Assembly: GCF_013033355.1 (NCBI RefSeq)
Contig: NZ_WQDY01000008.1
Location: forward strand, 62,001 to 126,000
Length of the DNA stretch: 64,000 bases
Direction: 5' to 3'
Origin: Ruegeria lacuscaerulensis
GTDB taxonomy: Bacteria > Pseudomonadota > Alphaproteobacteria > Rhodobacterales > Rhodobacteraceae
The notes beneath the pieces were generated by a model. The model was not told the DNA's origin. It made no database searches and saw only the letters and a program-made list of their open reading frames with translations. This document shows, piece after piece, positions 14,729 through 22,369 of this stretch (positions are counted from its first letter, which is position 1; each line of letters opens with the position of its first letter). Both the position numbers and the translations under genes were made by a program.

Positions 14729-16447
14729 ATGCGGACGGCGCAATATCTGCCGGTTCTGAGTTGGGCTCGCAGCTATGGACGGGCAGAGCTTTCTAACGAT
14801 CTGATGGCGGCGGTGATCGTCACCATCATGCTGATACCCCAATCCTTGGCCTACGCGCTCTTGGCTGGATTGCCTCCAGAAGCAGGGCTGTATGCATCCA
14901 TCGCGCCAATTATTCTTTACGCAATATTTGGAACCAGTCGCGCCTTAGCGGTTGGCCCGGTTGCCGTTGTCTCACTATTAACAGCGTCGGCTGTCGGTCA
15001 GGTTGCTGAACAAGGCACGGCAGGTTACGCGGTTGCGGCACTGACCCTCGCATTTCTTTCTGGCAGTTTCCTGTTGCTTTTGGGGTTCTTGCGGCTGGGC
15101 TTCCTGGCTAATTTTTTGAGCCACCCGGTGATCGCCGGGTTTATCACAGCATCTGGGATCTTGATTGCGGCCAGCCAACTCAAGCACATTTTGGGTGTAA
15201 ATGCGCACGGACATACATTGCTCGAGATCGTCGCATCGATTGCAGCGCACTTGCACGAGGTGAATTGGGTTACGCTCGTAATCGGCCTCAGTGCGACGGC
15301 CTTCCTTTTTTGGGCCCGCCGATGGTTAAAACCCGGATTATTAAGGTTGGGTGCTCCGGCGGCGCTTGCCGATATTCTAACGAAGGCGGGACCTGTTGCC
15401 GCCGTAGTTGCCACTACGGTTACGGTTTGGGCACTAGATCTTGTCGAAATGGGTGTGAAAATCGTTGGGGAAGTCCCGCAAAGCCTGCCGCCGCTTACAT
15501 TGCCAGTCTTTGCGCCCGACTTGCTTGCAGCGCTGTTGGTTCCGGCGGTCCTGATTTCAGTGATTGGCTTTGTCGAATCCGTCTCAGTCGCGCAAACTTT
15601 GGCAGCCAAGAAACGTCAACGGATTGATCCGGACCAGGAACTCATTGGACTGGGCGCAGCCAACATAGGCGCAGCGTTCACCGGAGGCTACCCTGTCACG
15701 GGGGGATTTGCGCGATCAGTCGTCAATTTCGATGCTGGCGCTGAAACTCCAGCTGCTGGCGCCTATACTGCGCTTGGCCTCGCAATCGCCGCCTTGGCGT
15801 TGACACCATTGGTGTATTTCCTGCCAAACGCCACGTTGGCCGCTACAATCATTGTGGCGGTTCTGAGCCTCGTGGATTTTTCAATATTTCGCAGAACATG
15901 GGACTATTCCCGTGCAGACTTCATCGCGGTATCAGCAACGGTTTTGCTGACGCTCGGTCTGGGTGTCGAAGTCGGCGTCGCGTCTGGAGTGGCGATTTCA
16001 ATACTTTTGCATTTGTACAAGACGTCTCGACCGCATGTTGCGGAAGTGGGCCGCGTGCCCGGGACAGAGCACTTTCGAAATGTCCAGCGCCACGATGTCG
16101 AAACCGCACCTACGGTGCTAACGCTGCGCATCGACGAGAGTCTTTACTTTGTAAACGCCGGCTTTCTGGAAGAACTGATCTTCAGTCGCCTTGCCGACCG
16201 GACGAAGGTCAAACATGTTGTTTTGATGTTCTCCGCCGTTAACGAAGTGGACTACTCAGCGCTGGAAACTCTCGAGGCGATCAATCACCGCCTTAGGGAG
16301 CTTGGCGTTGGCCTACATCTGTCCGAAGTCAAGGGTCCTGTTATGGACAGACTCAAACGGTCTCATATTGTCGACGGTCTGATCGGCAGGGTTTTCTTGT
16401 CCCAGCACGATGCGTGGACAACGCTCATTGCAGAAGCGAGCGAGTGA
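14729..16447 (+). CDS. SulP family inorganic anion transporter with STAS domain
   Basis: This 572-residue protein has a SulP membrane domain with the typical start of DLMAAVIVTIMLIPQSLAYA, then ten or more helices, and a C-terminal STAS domain from about residue 450 (TVLTLRIDESLYFVNAGFLE). SulP proteins carry sulfate, bicarbonate or related anions; the position after a persulfide dioxygenase suggests that sulfite or sulfate leaves or enters here (inference). It is the last gene of the cluster, followed by a gap of 184 bases. Confidence 0.87.
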   Translation: MRTAQYLPVLSWARSYGRAELSNDLMAAVIVTIMLIPQSLAYALLAGLPPEAGLYASIAPIILYAIFGTSRALAVGPVAVVSLLTASAVGQVAEQGTAGYAVAALTLAFLSGSFLLLLGFLRLGFLANFLSHPVIAGFITASGILIAASQLKHILGVNAHGHTLLEIVASIAAHLHEVNWVTLVIGLSATAFLFWARRWLKPGLLRLGAPAALADILTKAGPVAAVVATTVTVWALDLVEMGVKIVGEVPQSLPPLTLPVFAPDLLAALLVPAVLISVIGFVESVSVAQTLAAKKRQRIDPDQELIGLGAANIGAAFTGGYPVTGGFARSVVNFDAGAETPAAGAYTALGLAIAALALTPLVYFLPNATLAATIIVAVLSLVDFSIFRRTWDYSRADFIAVSATVLLTLGLGVEVGVASGVAISILLHLYKTSRPHVAEVGRVPGTEHFRNVQRHDVETAPTVLTLRIDESLYFVNAGFLEELIFSRLADRTKVKHVVLMFSAVNEVDYSALETLEAINHRLRELGVGLHLSEVKGPVMDRLKRSHIVDGLIGRVFLSQHDAWTTLIAEASE

Positions 16448-16631
16448 CTAAGATCAGCTTGGTTTGTGAACGTGATCAGAACGAGCGCTTTGGTTCGCAT
16501 AGCTAACGTATAAGCGCATTTGATTAATGAACGTCTCGTGCCGATATGTCCATCAAAGGCAATCGCTTTCTGAATAAAAGAGAACCGCCGAAACCGTCCT
16601 TCACACGTGAATTTTTGTTTGAACTGTGACC

Positions 16632-17693
16632 TCAACGCTCAGTTATGAAAGACAACCCATACATGAGTTGTTTCAAGCCAAGCGCCGCACCGGCGAAGAT
16701 GGCAGCGAATGTTACAGGCGCGCTGTAGGCCAAAAGTGAGAAGGCAGAAATACCTTGTCCGACGCTGCAACCGACTGCGATGATCGCACCTGGCCCCATA
16801 ATCGCCGCGCCGAGCATTTGACGCTTGAGTTCGCGTGGATCCTCGCATGCTTCCCATCGGAAATGACCTTTGGACCAGGACCCCAAAAATGCACCAATGA
16901 GAACGCCGGAGACTGATCCGACCGCAAAGGACAAAGTGTTTCCGGACGCTGTCATGAGGTAGAATAACGTGTCGCCAAGTGGTGCGGCGAAGGTATGGGT
17001 TTGAACCGGTTCACCATCGAAACCGTGCGTCGCAACCCAATTCGTGCCGAGCCACCCTGATACGATCGCCAGCCCAACTACAGATCCCCAAAATACCTGT
17101 GCGGGAGCGCGGCGGAAGCGTCGGTTTGCCAAGGCGAAAATCACCAACGCAATGCCGATGACCGCGCCAATGAGCCAAGCTGGGATAGAGGTCAGTTGTT
17201 CGGCAAGGAAGCTAATGCTCTGAGGGCCTTCAAGATCCATTTCCTCGGGGAAGACCCATACGCGCAAATATGCAAGGGGCCCGGACATGACAACGTAAGC
17301 AGAAAGACCCATAATCAAAACGATGACGAATGATCGAAGGTCGCCGCCTCCAAGCCTTGCCAGCGCGCCATAGCCACAGTTTCCGCTGATGGCCATTCCG
17401 TAACCGAACATGAGACCACCTATTATCGACCCAAGTGGGTTCCAGGTCTGTGCAAGATACCTTGTTCCAAGAGGGTCCAGCCAACCTAAAGCCATAGCTA
17501 AGTGGCTGCCGACAATTGCTACGCCAATCGCAATTGCCCACATACGCAGCCGCCGGTCATCATCTGCGTAAAGGTAGTCTTCGATTGCACCCAACGTGCA
17601 AAAACGGCCAATGCGTGCGGCCAAGCCCAACACAATGCCACCGATCAAACCGATCAGGGCGACGGCGTTGGCGTCTCCCAATGCTTCAAACAT
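16632..17693 (-). CDS. YeeE/YedE family full-length sulfur-compound transporter
   Basis: This 353-residue protein has about ten hydrophobic helices. It holds both YeeE cysteine signatures, SGNCGYGALARLGGGDLRS in the first half and GCSVGQGISAFS near the end, so it is the fused form of the two-half system. It lies 41 bases downstream of soxR on the same strand, which indicates joint control by SoxR. A role in thiosulfate or sulfane-sulfur uptake follows from the E. coli TsuA work. Confidence 0.85.
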   Translation of the reverse strand: MFEALGDANAVALIGLIGGIVLGLAARIGRFCTLGAIEDYLYADDDRRLRMWAIAIGVAIVGSHLAMALGWLDPLGTRYLAQTWNPLGSIIGGLMFGYGMAISGNCGYGALARLGGGDLRSFVIVLIMGLSAYVVMSGPLAYLRVWVFPEEMDLEGPQSISFLAEQLTSIPAWLIGAVIGIALVIFALANRRFRRAPAQVFWGSVVGLAIVSGWLGTNWVATHGFDGEPVQTHTFAAPLGDTLFYLMTASGNTLSFAVGSVSGVLIGAFLGSWSKGHFRWEACEDPRELKRQMLGAAIMGPGAIIAVGCSVGQGISAFSLLAYSAPVTFAAIFAGAALGLKQLMYGLSFITER

Positions 17694-17734
17694 TGCCAGT
17701 CTCCTCCCAAAGCTGGCGGGTGTTTTGGCGGCTT

Positions 17735-18085
17735 CTATTTCTCCCTGCAGAACAGATCGTAAACGACTTCCAGGATCTGTGTCGATCGATCATCCGCCAA
17801 TCTGTAGTAGATCGTTTTCCCCTCGCGTCGCGTTTTGACCAAGCCCTCAAAGCGTAGGCGAGATAGTTGTTGAGACACGGCGGCCTGGCGTGCCGAGAGC
17901 ATTTCTTCCATCTGCGCGACAGATTTTTCACCCGAGGACAGATAGCACAATATCATCAAGCGTCCTTCATGGCTGATTGCCTTGAGGAAACTTGACGCAG
18001 TCTGAGCATTTTCCATCATTCTGTCCATGTCTTCGGCGCACATGTCCGGGGAGAACACAGGCAGTTTCGAAGATTTGTCCAACAA
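17735..18085 (-). CDS. soxR: ArsR-family repressor SoxR (BigR/SqrR-like) of the sox genes
   Basis: This 116-residue winged-helix protein has the ArsR recognition helix in MEEMLSARQAAVSQQLSRLR. Cys47 (MILCYLSSG) and Cys113 near the end (DLFCREK) match the cysteine pair of SqrR/BigR, which forms a tetrasulfide link with reactive sulfur and releases DNA. It would repress sox genes until sulfane sulfur appears. An operator-like palindrome lies 26-50 bases upstream, suggesting autoregulation. In Pseudaminobacter, SoxR binds the soxS-soxV and soxW-soxX gaps. Confidence 0.88.
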   Translation of the reverse strand: MLDKSSKLPVFSPDMCAEDMDRMMENAQTASSFLKAISHEGRLMILCYLSSGEKSVAQMEEMLSARQAAVSQQLSRLRFEGLVKTRREGKTIYYRLADDRSTQILEVVYDLFCREK

Positions 18086-18110
18086 GATCGCCTCGCTTTC
18101 ATAGCTTCAC

Positions 18111-18135
18111 GCATTCATAACAGTTTATGTAATGC
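18111..18135. promoter_or_regulatory. Candidate SoxR operator between soxR and soxS
   Basis: GCATTCATAA (18111-18120) faces TTTATGTAATGC (18124-18135), an imperfect inverted repeat with one inserted base. Its ATTCATA core recurs in front of soxX and soxB. It lies in the soxS-soxR gap where autoregulation would be expected. Confidence 0.5.
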
Positions 18136-18143
18136 GCCGCAGT

Positions 18144-18518
18144 TTATCCAGAGCTCTCGATCGGTACCCCAGCGTCACGCAGCAAAACGCCCAGCAACCC
18201 CCAGAAAAAATCTTCGCCGGGATAGCCTTCGATCCGGCCGACCTCTTGGCCATCGTCCAGCAGAACAAAGGTTGGCGTGTAGTAGAGAGGCCGCTCCAAT
18301 GCGATGCCTTCAGGCACGGCCGCGTGGATATCGATGCGTTGAAGTGGAGCGGCATGTCCTTCCGGTGTCTTGGGGTAGATCTCCGAGATGTCGGTGTCCC
18401 AACGTGCGCACCACATACACCCATCTTCTTCGGCCATCAGAAGAGTCATTTCTGCCCGTGAAACCACGGGAGAAACAAACAACGTAATTGCAATCAGAAG
18501 TAGAATTAGGTGGCGCAT
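18144..18518 (-). CDS. soxS: Periplasmic thioredoxin SoxS
   Basis: This 124-residue protein has a signal peptide (MRHLILLLIAITLFVSPVVS) and the redox motif GCMWCARW, with a thioredoxin-like fold (YYTPTFVLLDDGQEVGRIEG). SoxS proteins in Paracoccus keep SoxY reduced and active in the periplasm, using electrons passed by SoxV. It is divergent from soxV across 80 bases and followed by soxR on the same strand. Length and motifs fit the family well. Confidence 0.85.
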   Translation of the reverse strand: MRHLILLLIAITLFVSPVVSRAEMTLLMAEEDGCMWCARWDTDISEIYPKTPEGHAAPLQRIDIHAAVPEGIALERPLYYTPTFVLLDDGQEVGRIEGYPGEDFFWGLLGVLLRDAGVPIESSG

Positions 18519-18559
18519 CTCAAGCTCCGATTGACCGCAGCGACATATCTTTATTATTT

Positions 18560-18573
18560 TGAATGTGTGAATG
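18560..18573. promoter_or_regulatory. Direct repeat TGAATG in the soxS-soxV gap, possible SoxR contact
   Basis: TGAATG-TG-TGAATG lies in the 80-base divergent gap, inside an AT-rich patch. The half-site ATTCA (minus strand) resembles the operator cores at soxR-soxS and soxW-soxX. SoxR is known to bind this gap in a related organism, but the match here is looser than at the other sites. Confidence 0.35.
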
Positions 18574-18598
18574 ATAGCGTGCCAGGACAGGTTTGACC

Positions 18599-19339
18599 AT
18601 GCTCGACATTACATTTGCGGGAGCTTTAATTGCAGGGCTATTGTCGTTCCTGTCGCCCTGCATCCTACCTATAGTACCGTTTTATCTCAGCTATCTGGCC
18701 GGTGTCGGGATTGATCAGATATCTGCGGGTTCTACAATTCCCGGCGGCGTTCGTCGCAAGGCAACGCTTTCTGCGATAGCATTTGCAGCCGGGATCATAA
18801 CGATCTTCATGGCGTTAGGTGCGACGGCTTCGATATTCGGGCAGCTGGTACGAGAGTATTTCGACATCCTGCGTTGGATCGCTGCGGCCATCATCATTGT
18901 GATGGGCATGCATTTCTTGGGGATTATCCGCATCGGGTTCCTGTATCGCCAATTTCGTGCGGATGTTGGTGATACATCAAATGTGAGCCTTGTTGGAGCA
19001 TATGTTCTTGGATTGGCGTTTGCTTTTGGCTGGACCCCCTGTGTTGGGCCGGTGCTCGCTGCAATCCTGTTCACAGCGGCCGGAACCGAAACGGCCTGGC
19101 GTGGAGCGGTGCTTCTATTCGTCTACGGTGTTGGAATGACCGCACCGTTTGTTCTGGCGGCCTTCCTGGTCCGCCCCTTCATGCAGTGGATGGCACGGTT
19201 CAGAAAGCACTTGCCCCTCATCGAAATGGCAATGGGTGGCTTTCTGGTGCTCTTCGGCATCCTCATCGCAACCAACTCCATCAATCACATCGCACAATGG
19301 ATGCTCGACCATATGCCTTGGCTTGCAGCCATTGGATAA
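18599..19339 (+). CDS. soxV: SoxV, CcdA-type thiol-disulfide electron carrier in the membrane
   Basis: The protein has 246 residues with six helices and the CcdA signatures LSFLSPCILPIVPFYLSYLAG and FGWTPCVGPVLAAIL, each carrying one of the two reactive cysteines. SoxV moves electrons from cytoplasmic thioredoxin across the membrane to SoxW and SoxS. I chose ATG 18599 with AGGACAGG upstream over the in-frame TTG at 18593. soxW follows 14 bases later. Confidence 0.9.
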   Translation: MLDITFAGALIAGLLSFLSPCILPIVPFYLSYLAGVGIDQISAGSTIPGGVRRKATLSAIAFAAGIITIFMALGATASIFGQLVREYFDILRWIAAAIIIVMGMHFLGIIRIGFLYRQFRADVGDTSNVSLVGAYVLGLAFAFGWTPCVGPVLAAILFTAAGTETAWRGAVLLFVYGVGMTAPFVLAAFLVRPFMQWMARFRKHLPLIEMAMGGFLVLFGILIATNSINHIAQWMLDHMPWLAAIG

Positions 19340-19353
19340 CTCGGGAGGAAGAC

Positions 19354-19932
19354 ATGAATCGAGTTTTGTCATTATTGATCGCTTGTCTGATCGGCGGGGC
19401 AGTTTCCGCCGCTGAACTGGGCGACGACGGTTTGCATAAAACTCCGTGGATGCGCGACACCTTCAAAGACCTTCGTGAGGATCTTGAAGAGGCGTCAAGC
19501 GAAGACAAGCGGTTGGTTTTATTTATTGAGCAACAAGGCTGCATCTATTGCAAGAAAATGCATGAAGAAGTGTTCCCCCAGCCTGACCTTGCAGCGTTCA
19601 TCGAAGAGAATTTCTTTGTCGTCCAACTAGATTTGCATGGCAGCACCACGGCCATCGACTTTGACGGTGAAGAGAATGAGCAAAGAGCGCTGATGCGAAA
19701 ATGGGGGATTCTGTTCACCCCGACGCTCGTATTCCTGCCGGAAGAGGTGCCAGAGGACGCTACAGCCATCGATGCTGCGGTCGCTGTTATGCCCGGAGCG
19801 TTCTCAAAAGGAACAACCTTAGACCTTTTCACCTGGGTCGAGGAAAAACGATATGAGCTTGAAAATGGTGAAGATTTCCAACGCTATCATGCGCGGCGCA
19901 TTCAAGAGCGAAACAATGTTTCTCAGGATTGA
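19354..19932 (+). CDS. soxW: Periplasmic thioredoxin-like SoxW
   Basis: The 192-residue protein has an N-terminal signal (MNRVLSLLIACLIGGAVSA) and the active site QQGCIYCKKMHEEVF, with a cis-Pro region in FTPTLVFL. It takes electrons from SoxV in the periplasm and is part of the redox maintenance of Sox proteins. The GGGAGGAAGAC before ATG 19354 is a strong ribosome site. The gene is adjacent to soxV and precedes a gap with a perfect operator palindrome. Confidence 0.88.
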   Translation: MNRVLSLLIACLIGGAVSAAELGDDGLHKTPWMRDTFKDLREDLEEASSEDKRLVLFIEQQGCIYCKKMHEEVFPQPDLAAFIEENFFVVQLDLHGSTTAIDFDGEENEQRALMRKWGILFTPTLVFLPEEVPEDATAIDAAVAVMPGAFSKGTTLDLFTWVEEKRYELENGEDFQRYHARRIQERNNVSQD

Positions 19933-19953
19933 ATGCTGCCATTATAAATAAAA

Positions 19954-19973
19954 AAATTCATTATTATGAATTT
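19954..19973. promoter_or_regulatory. Perfect SoxR-type operator between soxW and soxX
   Basis: AAATTCAT-TATT-ATGAATTT is a perfect inverted repeat with 8-base arms and a 4-base centre, in the 130-base soxW-soxX gap. This is one of the two gaps bound by SoxR in Pseudaminobacter salicylatoxidans. The arms share ATTCAT with the soxR-soxS and soxA-soxB sites. Confidence 0.65.
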
Positions 19974-20062
19974 AATGTTGCGACAAGCGGTACTCGTCGA
20001 CTACGGTACACAAGGCTTTGGGTCGCAAGGCGCCGTCGGCGCGTTAGCACATGGGAGGGATC

Positions 20063-20539
20063 ATGAAGCTGAGACTCTTAACATTGGTCTGCGCAATGAC
20101 AGGCGTTGCCGCAATTGCGGCAGAAACAGACCCGCAAGACGTAACCTATGACGACTATGGTGCCATTGAGGCTTCGTTGACCGGAGCTGCTGGCGACGCG
20201 GCGAATGGCGCGCTGATCGTTGGGGACAAGTCAAAAGGCAACTGCGTTGCGTGCCACGCGGTTTCGGCTTTAGCTGACATCCCGTTCCATGGCGAAGTTG
20301 GTCCGATGCTGGATGGCGCCGGTGATCGTTGGACCGAAGCAGAACTTCGCGGATTGGTCGCAAATGCCAAGATGACGTTCGAAGGCACGGTGATGCCTGC
20401 GTTCTACAAGGATGACGGTTATATCCGCCCGGGCGACGCCTATACCGGAAAAGCCCCAACCGCGCCTTTGACGTCGATCCTGACAGCGCAAGAAATTGAG
20501 GACGTGGTCGCGTTTCTTGCGACCCTGAAAGAAGAATAG
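20063..20539 (+). CDS. soxX: SoxX, monoheme cytochrome c subunit of SoxAX
   Basis: The 158-residue protein has a signal peptide and one heme site, CVACH (Cys61-His65), with Met111 in GTVMPAF as the second ligand. With SoxA it forms the periplasmic enzyme that joins thiosulfate to the SoxY cysteine. A GGGAGG precedes ATG 20063. It opens the soxXYZA run behind a predicted SoxR operator. Confidence 0.92.
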   Translation: MKLRLLTLVCAMTGVAAIAAETDPQDVTYDDYGAIEASLTGAAGDAANGALIVGDKSKGNCVACHAVSALADIPFHGEVGPMLDGAGDRWTEAELRGLVANAKMTFEGTVMPAFYKDDGYIRPGDAYTGKAPTAPLTSILTAQEIEDVVAFLATLKEE

Positions 20540-20585
20540 CTGCGCTTTCAAGCGCAGATTTTCGAAGAATCAAAGGAGATTGAAA

Positions 20586-21002
20586 ATGGAACTCTCTCGC
20601 CGCGAGACACTGGCCCTTGGGCTGGGCGCCGCGTTCCTGACAATTATGCCGCTTCGGGCAAATGCAGCTGCTGAAGATGCCATTGCGGCATTTACAGGCG
20701 GGGCAGATGTGGCTGATGGCGGTGTTACGTTGACTGCACCGGAAATCGCAGAAAACGGAAATACTGTACCTATCGAAGTGAGTGCCCCGGGTGCCGCTGC
20801 AATTCTGATCGTGGCTGCAGGCAACCCCGAACCGGGCGTCGCGACATTCAAATTCGGCCCATTGGCGGCTGAACAAGCCGCATCAACCCGCATCCGTCTT
20901 GCCGGAACGCAGGACGTCATTGCTGTGGCGAAGATGGCAGATGGCAGCTTTGCCAAAGCGTCCGCGACCGTAAAAGTGACAATCGGCGGCTGCGGCGGCT
21001 GA
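20586..21002 (+). CDS. soxY: SoxY, sulfur-carrier subunit of SoxYZ
   Basis: The 138-residue protein starts with a Tat-like signal (SRRETLALGLGAAF) and ends in the swinging arm IGGCGG, whose Cys136 carries the substrate sulfur. The arm, with Cys two residues from the C-terminus, is diagnostic. I chose the ATG at 20586 behind AAAGGAG over an in-frame TTG. The SoxY-SoxZ complex moves intermediates between SoxAX, SoxB and SoxCD. Confidence 0.93.
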   Translation: MELSRRETLALGLGAAFLTIMPLRANAAAEDAIAAFTGGADVADGGVTLTAPEIAENGNTVPIEVSAPGAAAILIVAAGNPEPGVATFKFGPLAAEQAASTRIRLAGTQDVIAVAKMADGSFAKASATVKVTIGGCGG

Positions 21003-21036
21003 TCGCCACGCGCCCTGAAGAACAGGAGATTAACCA

Positions 21037-21366
21037 ATGGCATCCGGTGTAAAACCCCGCGTCAAGGTTCCAAAGACAGCCGCAGCTGGTGAAACCATAA
21101 CGATCAAGACACTGATCAGCCACAAGATGGAAAGCGGCCAGCGTAAGGACAAAGAAGGCAACGTCATCCCGCGTTCGATCATCAACCGTTTCACCTGCGA
21201 GTTTAATGGAGAAATGGTGGTGGATGTGACGATGGAGCCGGCGATTTCGACCAACCCGTACTTCCAGTTCGAAGCGACGGTGCCCGACGCCGGTGAGTTT
21301 GTCTTCACTTGGTACGATGATGACGGCTCTGTTTACGATGAGAAAAAAACGATCGAGATCGCCTGA
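21037..21366 (+). CDS. soxZ: SoxZ, partner subunit of the SoxYZ carrier
   Basis: The 109-residue beta-sandwich protein starts MASGVKPRVKVPKTAAAGET and ends YDEKKTIEIA, typical of SoxZ in length and sequence (TLISHKMESGQRKD). It has no signal peptide, and in the family it is exported bound to SoxY through the Tat route. It lies 34 bases after soxY and 70 before soxA. Confidence 0.93.
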   Translation: MASGVKPRVKVPKTAAAGETITIKTLISHKMESGQRKDKEGNVIPRSIINRFTCEFNGEMVVDVTMEPAISTNPYFQFEATVPDAGEFVFTWYDDDGSVYDEKKTIEIA

Positions 21367-21436
21367 CGGCTCAAACACTAAGGCAGATCAGCGCTGGTAG
21401 GAGGAGTTGGCGCTGATCCACCAAGGGAGGAACGCA

Positions 21437-22282
21437 ATGAATACCAAGGCACTTACGGCGATCGCGGCAATTCTGGTTTTCCCGGCTGCAGCGATGGCTG
21501 GACCGGATGAAGACAATTTGGTTATCAATGATGAGTTGGACATGACCTCGGTCACTGAAGCTCCGGCGCATCTGGAAAATTTGGACACGATCTACTCGGG
21601 TTGGCATTTTCGCACGGATGAAACGCAAGCGCTTCAACTTGATGACTTCGACAACCCCGCAATGATCTTCGTCGATCAGGCCACCGATCTCTTCGGGACC
21701 GTTGATGGTGCCGCTGGCGAGAGCTGTGCCTCTTGCCACGATGGGGTGGAAAGCTTCAAGGGATTGCAGGCGTCCATGCCGAAGGTGGATGCCGAAACTG
21801 GTAAGCTTGTCGTCATGGAAGATCTGATCAACAAGTGCCGCACGGACCGCATGGAAGCCGATGCCTGGAAATGGTCCGGGGGTGATATGCAGGGCATGGT
21901 CGCTTTGATCGGTCTGCAATCACGCGGGTTGCCTATGAACGTAGCGATTGATGGCGATGCCGCCCCATTTTGGGAGCAGGGCAAGGAGATGTATTATACC
22001 CGCTATGGTCAGCTGGAGTTGAGCTGTGCCAATTGTCATGAAGACAACTGGGGCAACATGATCCGCGCCGACCACCTGAGCCAAGGTATGATCAACGGGT
22101 TCCCGACGTATCGTCTGAAACAGGCCAAGCTGATCTCGCGCCACAATCGTTTCCGCGGCTGTATTCGCGATACGCGGGCGGAAACTTTTGCCGAAGGATC
22201 GGACGAGTTTCGCGCGCTTGAGCTCTATGTGGCCTCGCGTGGCAACGGGCTTTCAGTCGAAACTCCTGCTGTACGTCAATAA
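21437..22282 (+). CDS. soxA: SoxA, diheme cytochrome c subunit of SoxAX
   Basis: The 281-residue precursor has a signal peptide, two CxxCH sites (Cys97-His101 and Cys197-His201) and the active-site region FRGCIRDTRAETFAEGS with Cys242, the persulfide ligand of the catalytic heme. The two-heme form is typical of alphaproteobacterial SoxA. A GGGAGG lies before ATG 21437. A hairpin with T-run follows the stop. Confidence 0.93.
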   Translation: MNTKALTAIAAILVFPAAAMAGPDEDNLVINDELDMTSVTEAPAHLENLDTIYSGWHFRTDETQALQLDDFDNPAMIFVDQATDLFGTVDGAAGESCASCHDGVESFKGLQASMPKVDAETGKLVVMEDLINKCRTDRMEADAWKWSGGDMQGMVALIGLQSRGLPMNVAIDGDAAPFWEQGKEMYYTRYGQLELSCANCHEDNWGNMIRADHLSQGMINGFPTYRLKQAKLISRHNRFRGCIRDTRAETFAEGSDEFRALELYVASRGNGLSVETPAVRQ

Positions 22283-22290
22283 CGAACGAG

Positions 22291-22320
22291 CCGCGCGGGC
22301 GTTGTCCTGCGCGGGTTTTT
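22291..22320 (+). terminator. Rho-independent terminator or attenuator after soxA
   Basis: CCGCGC (22291-22296) pairs with GCGCGG (22309-22314), with a loop of 12 bases, followed by TTTTT. It lies 9 bases past the soxA stop and before a new operator-like palindrome, so soxB probably has its own promoter. Confidence 0.6.
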
Positions 22321-22326
22321 CATGCA

Positions 22327-22356
22327 TATAACATTCATACATTTATATGTGTTATA
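22327..22356. promoter_or_regulatory. Candidate SoxR operator in front of soxB
   Basis: TATAACAT (22327-22334) faces ATGTGTTATA (22347-22356), and the enclosed ATTCATA (22333-22339) repeats the core of the other sox operators. The site is 14 bases before the soxB ATG, so binding there would block promoter or ribosome access. Confidence 0.5.
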
Positions 22357-22369
22357 GGGAAGCTGATAG

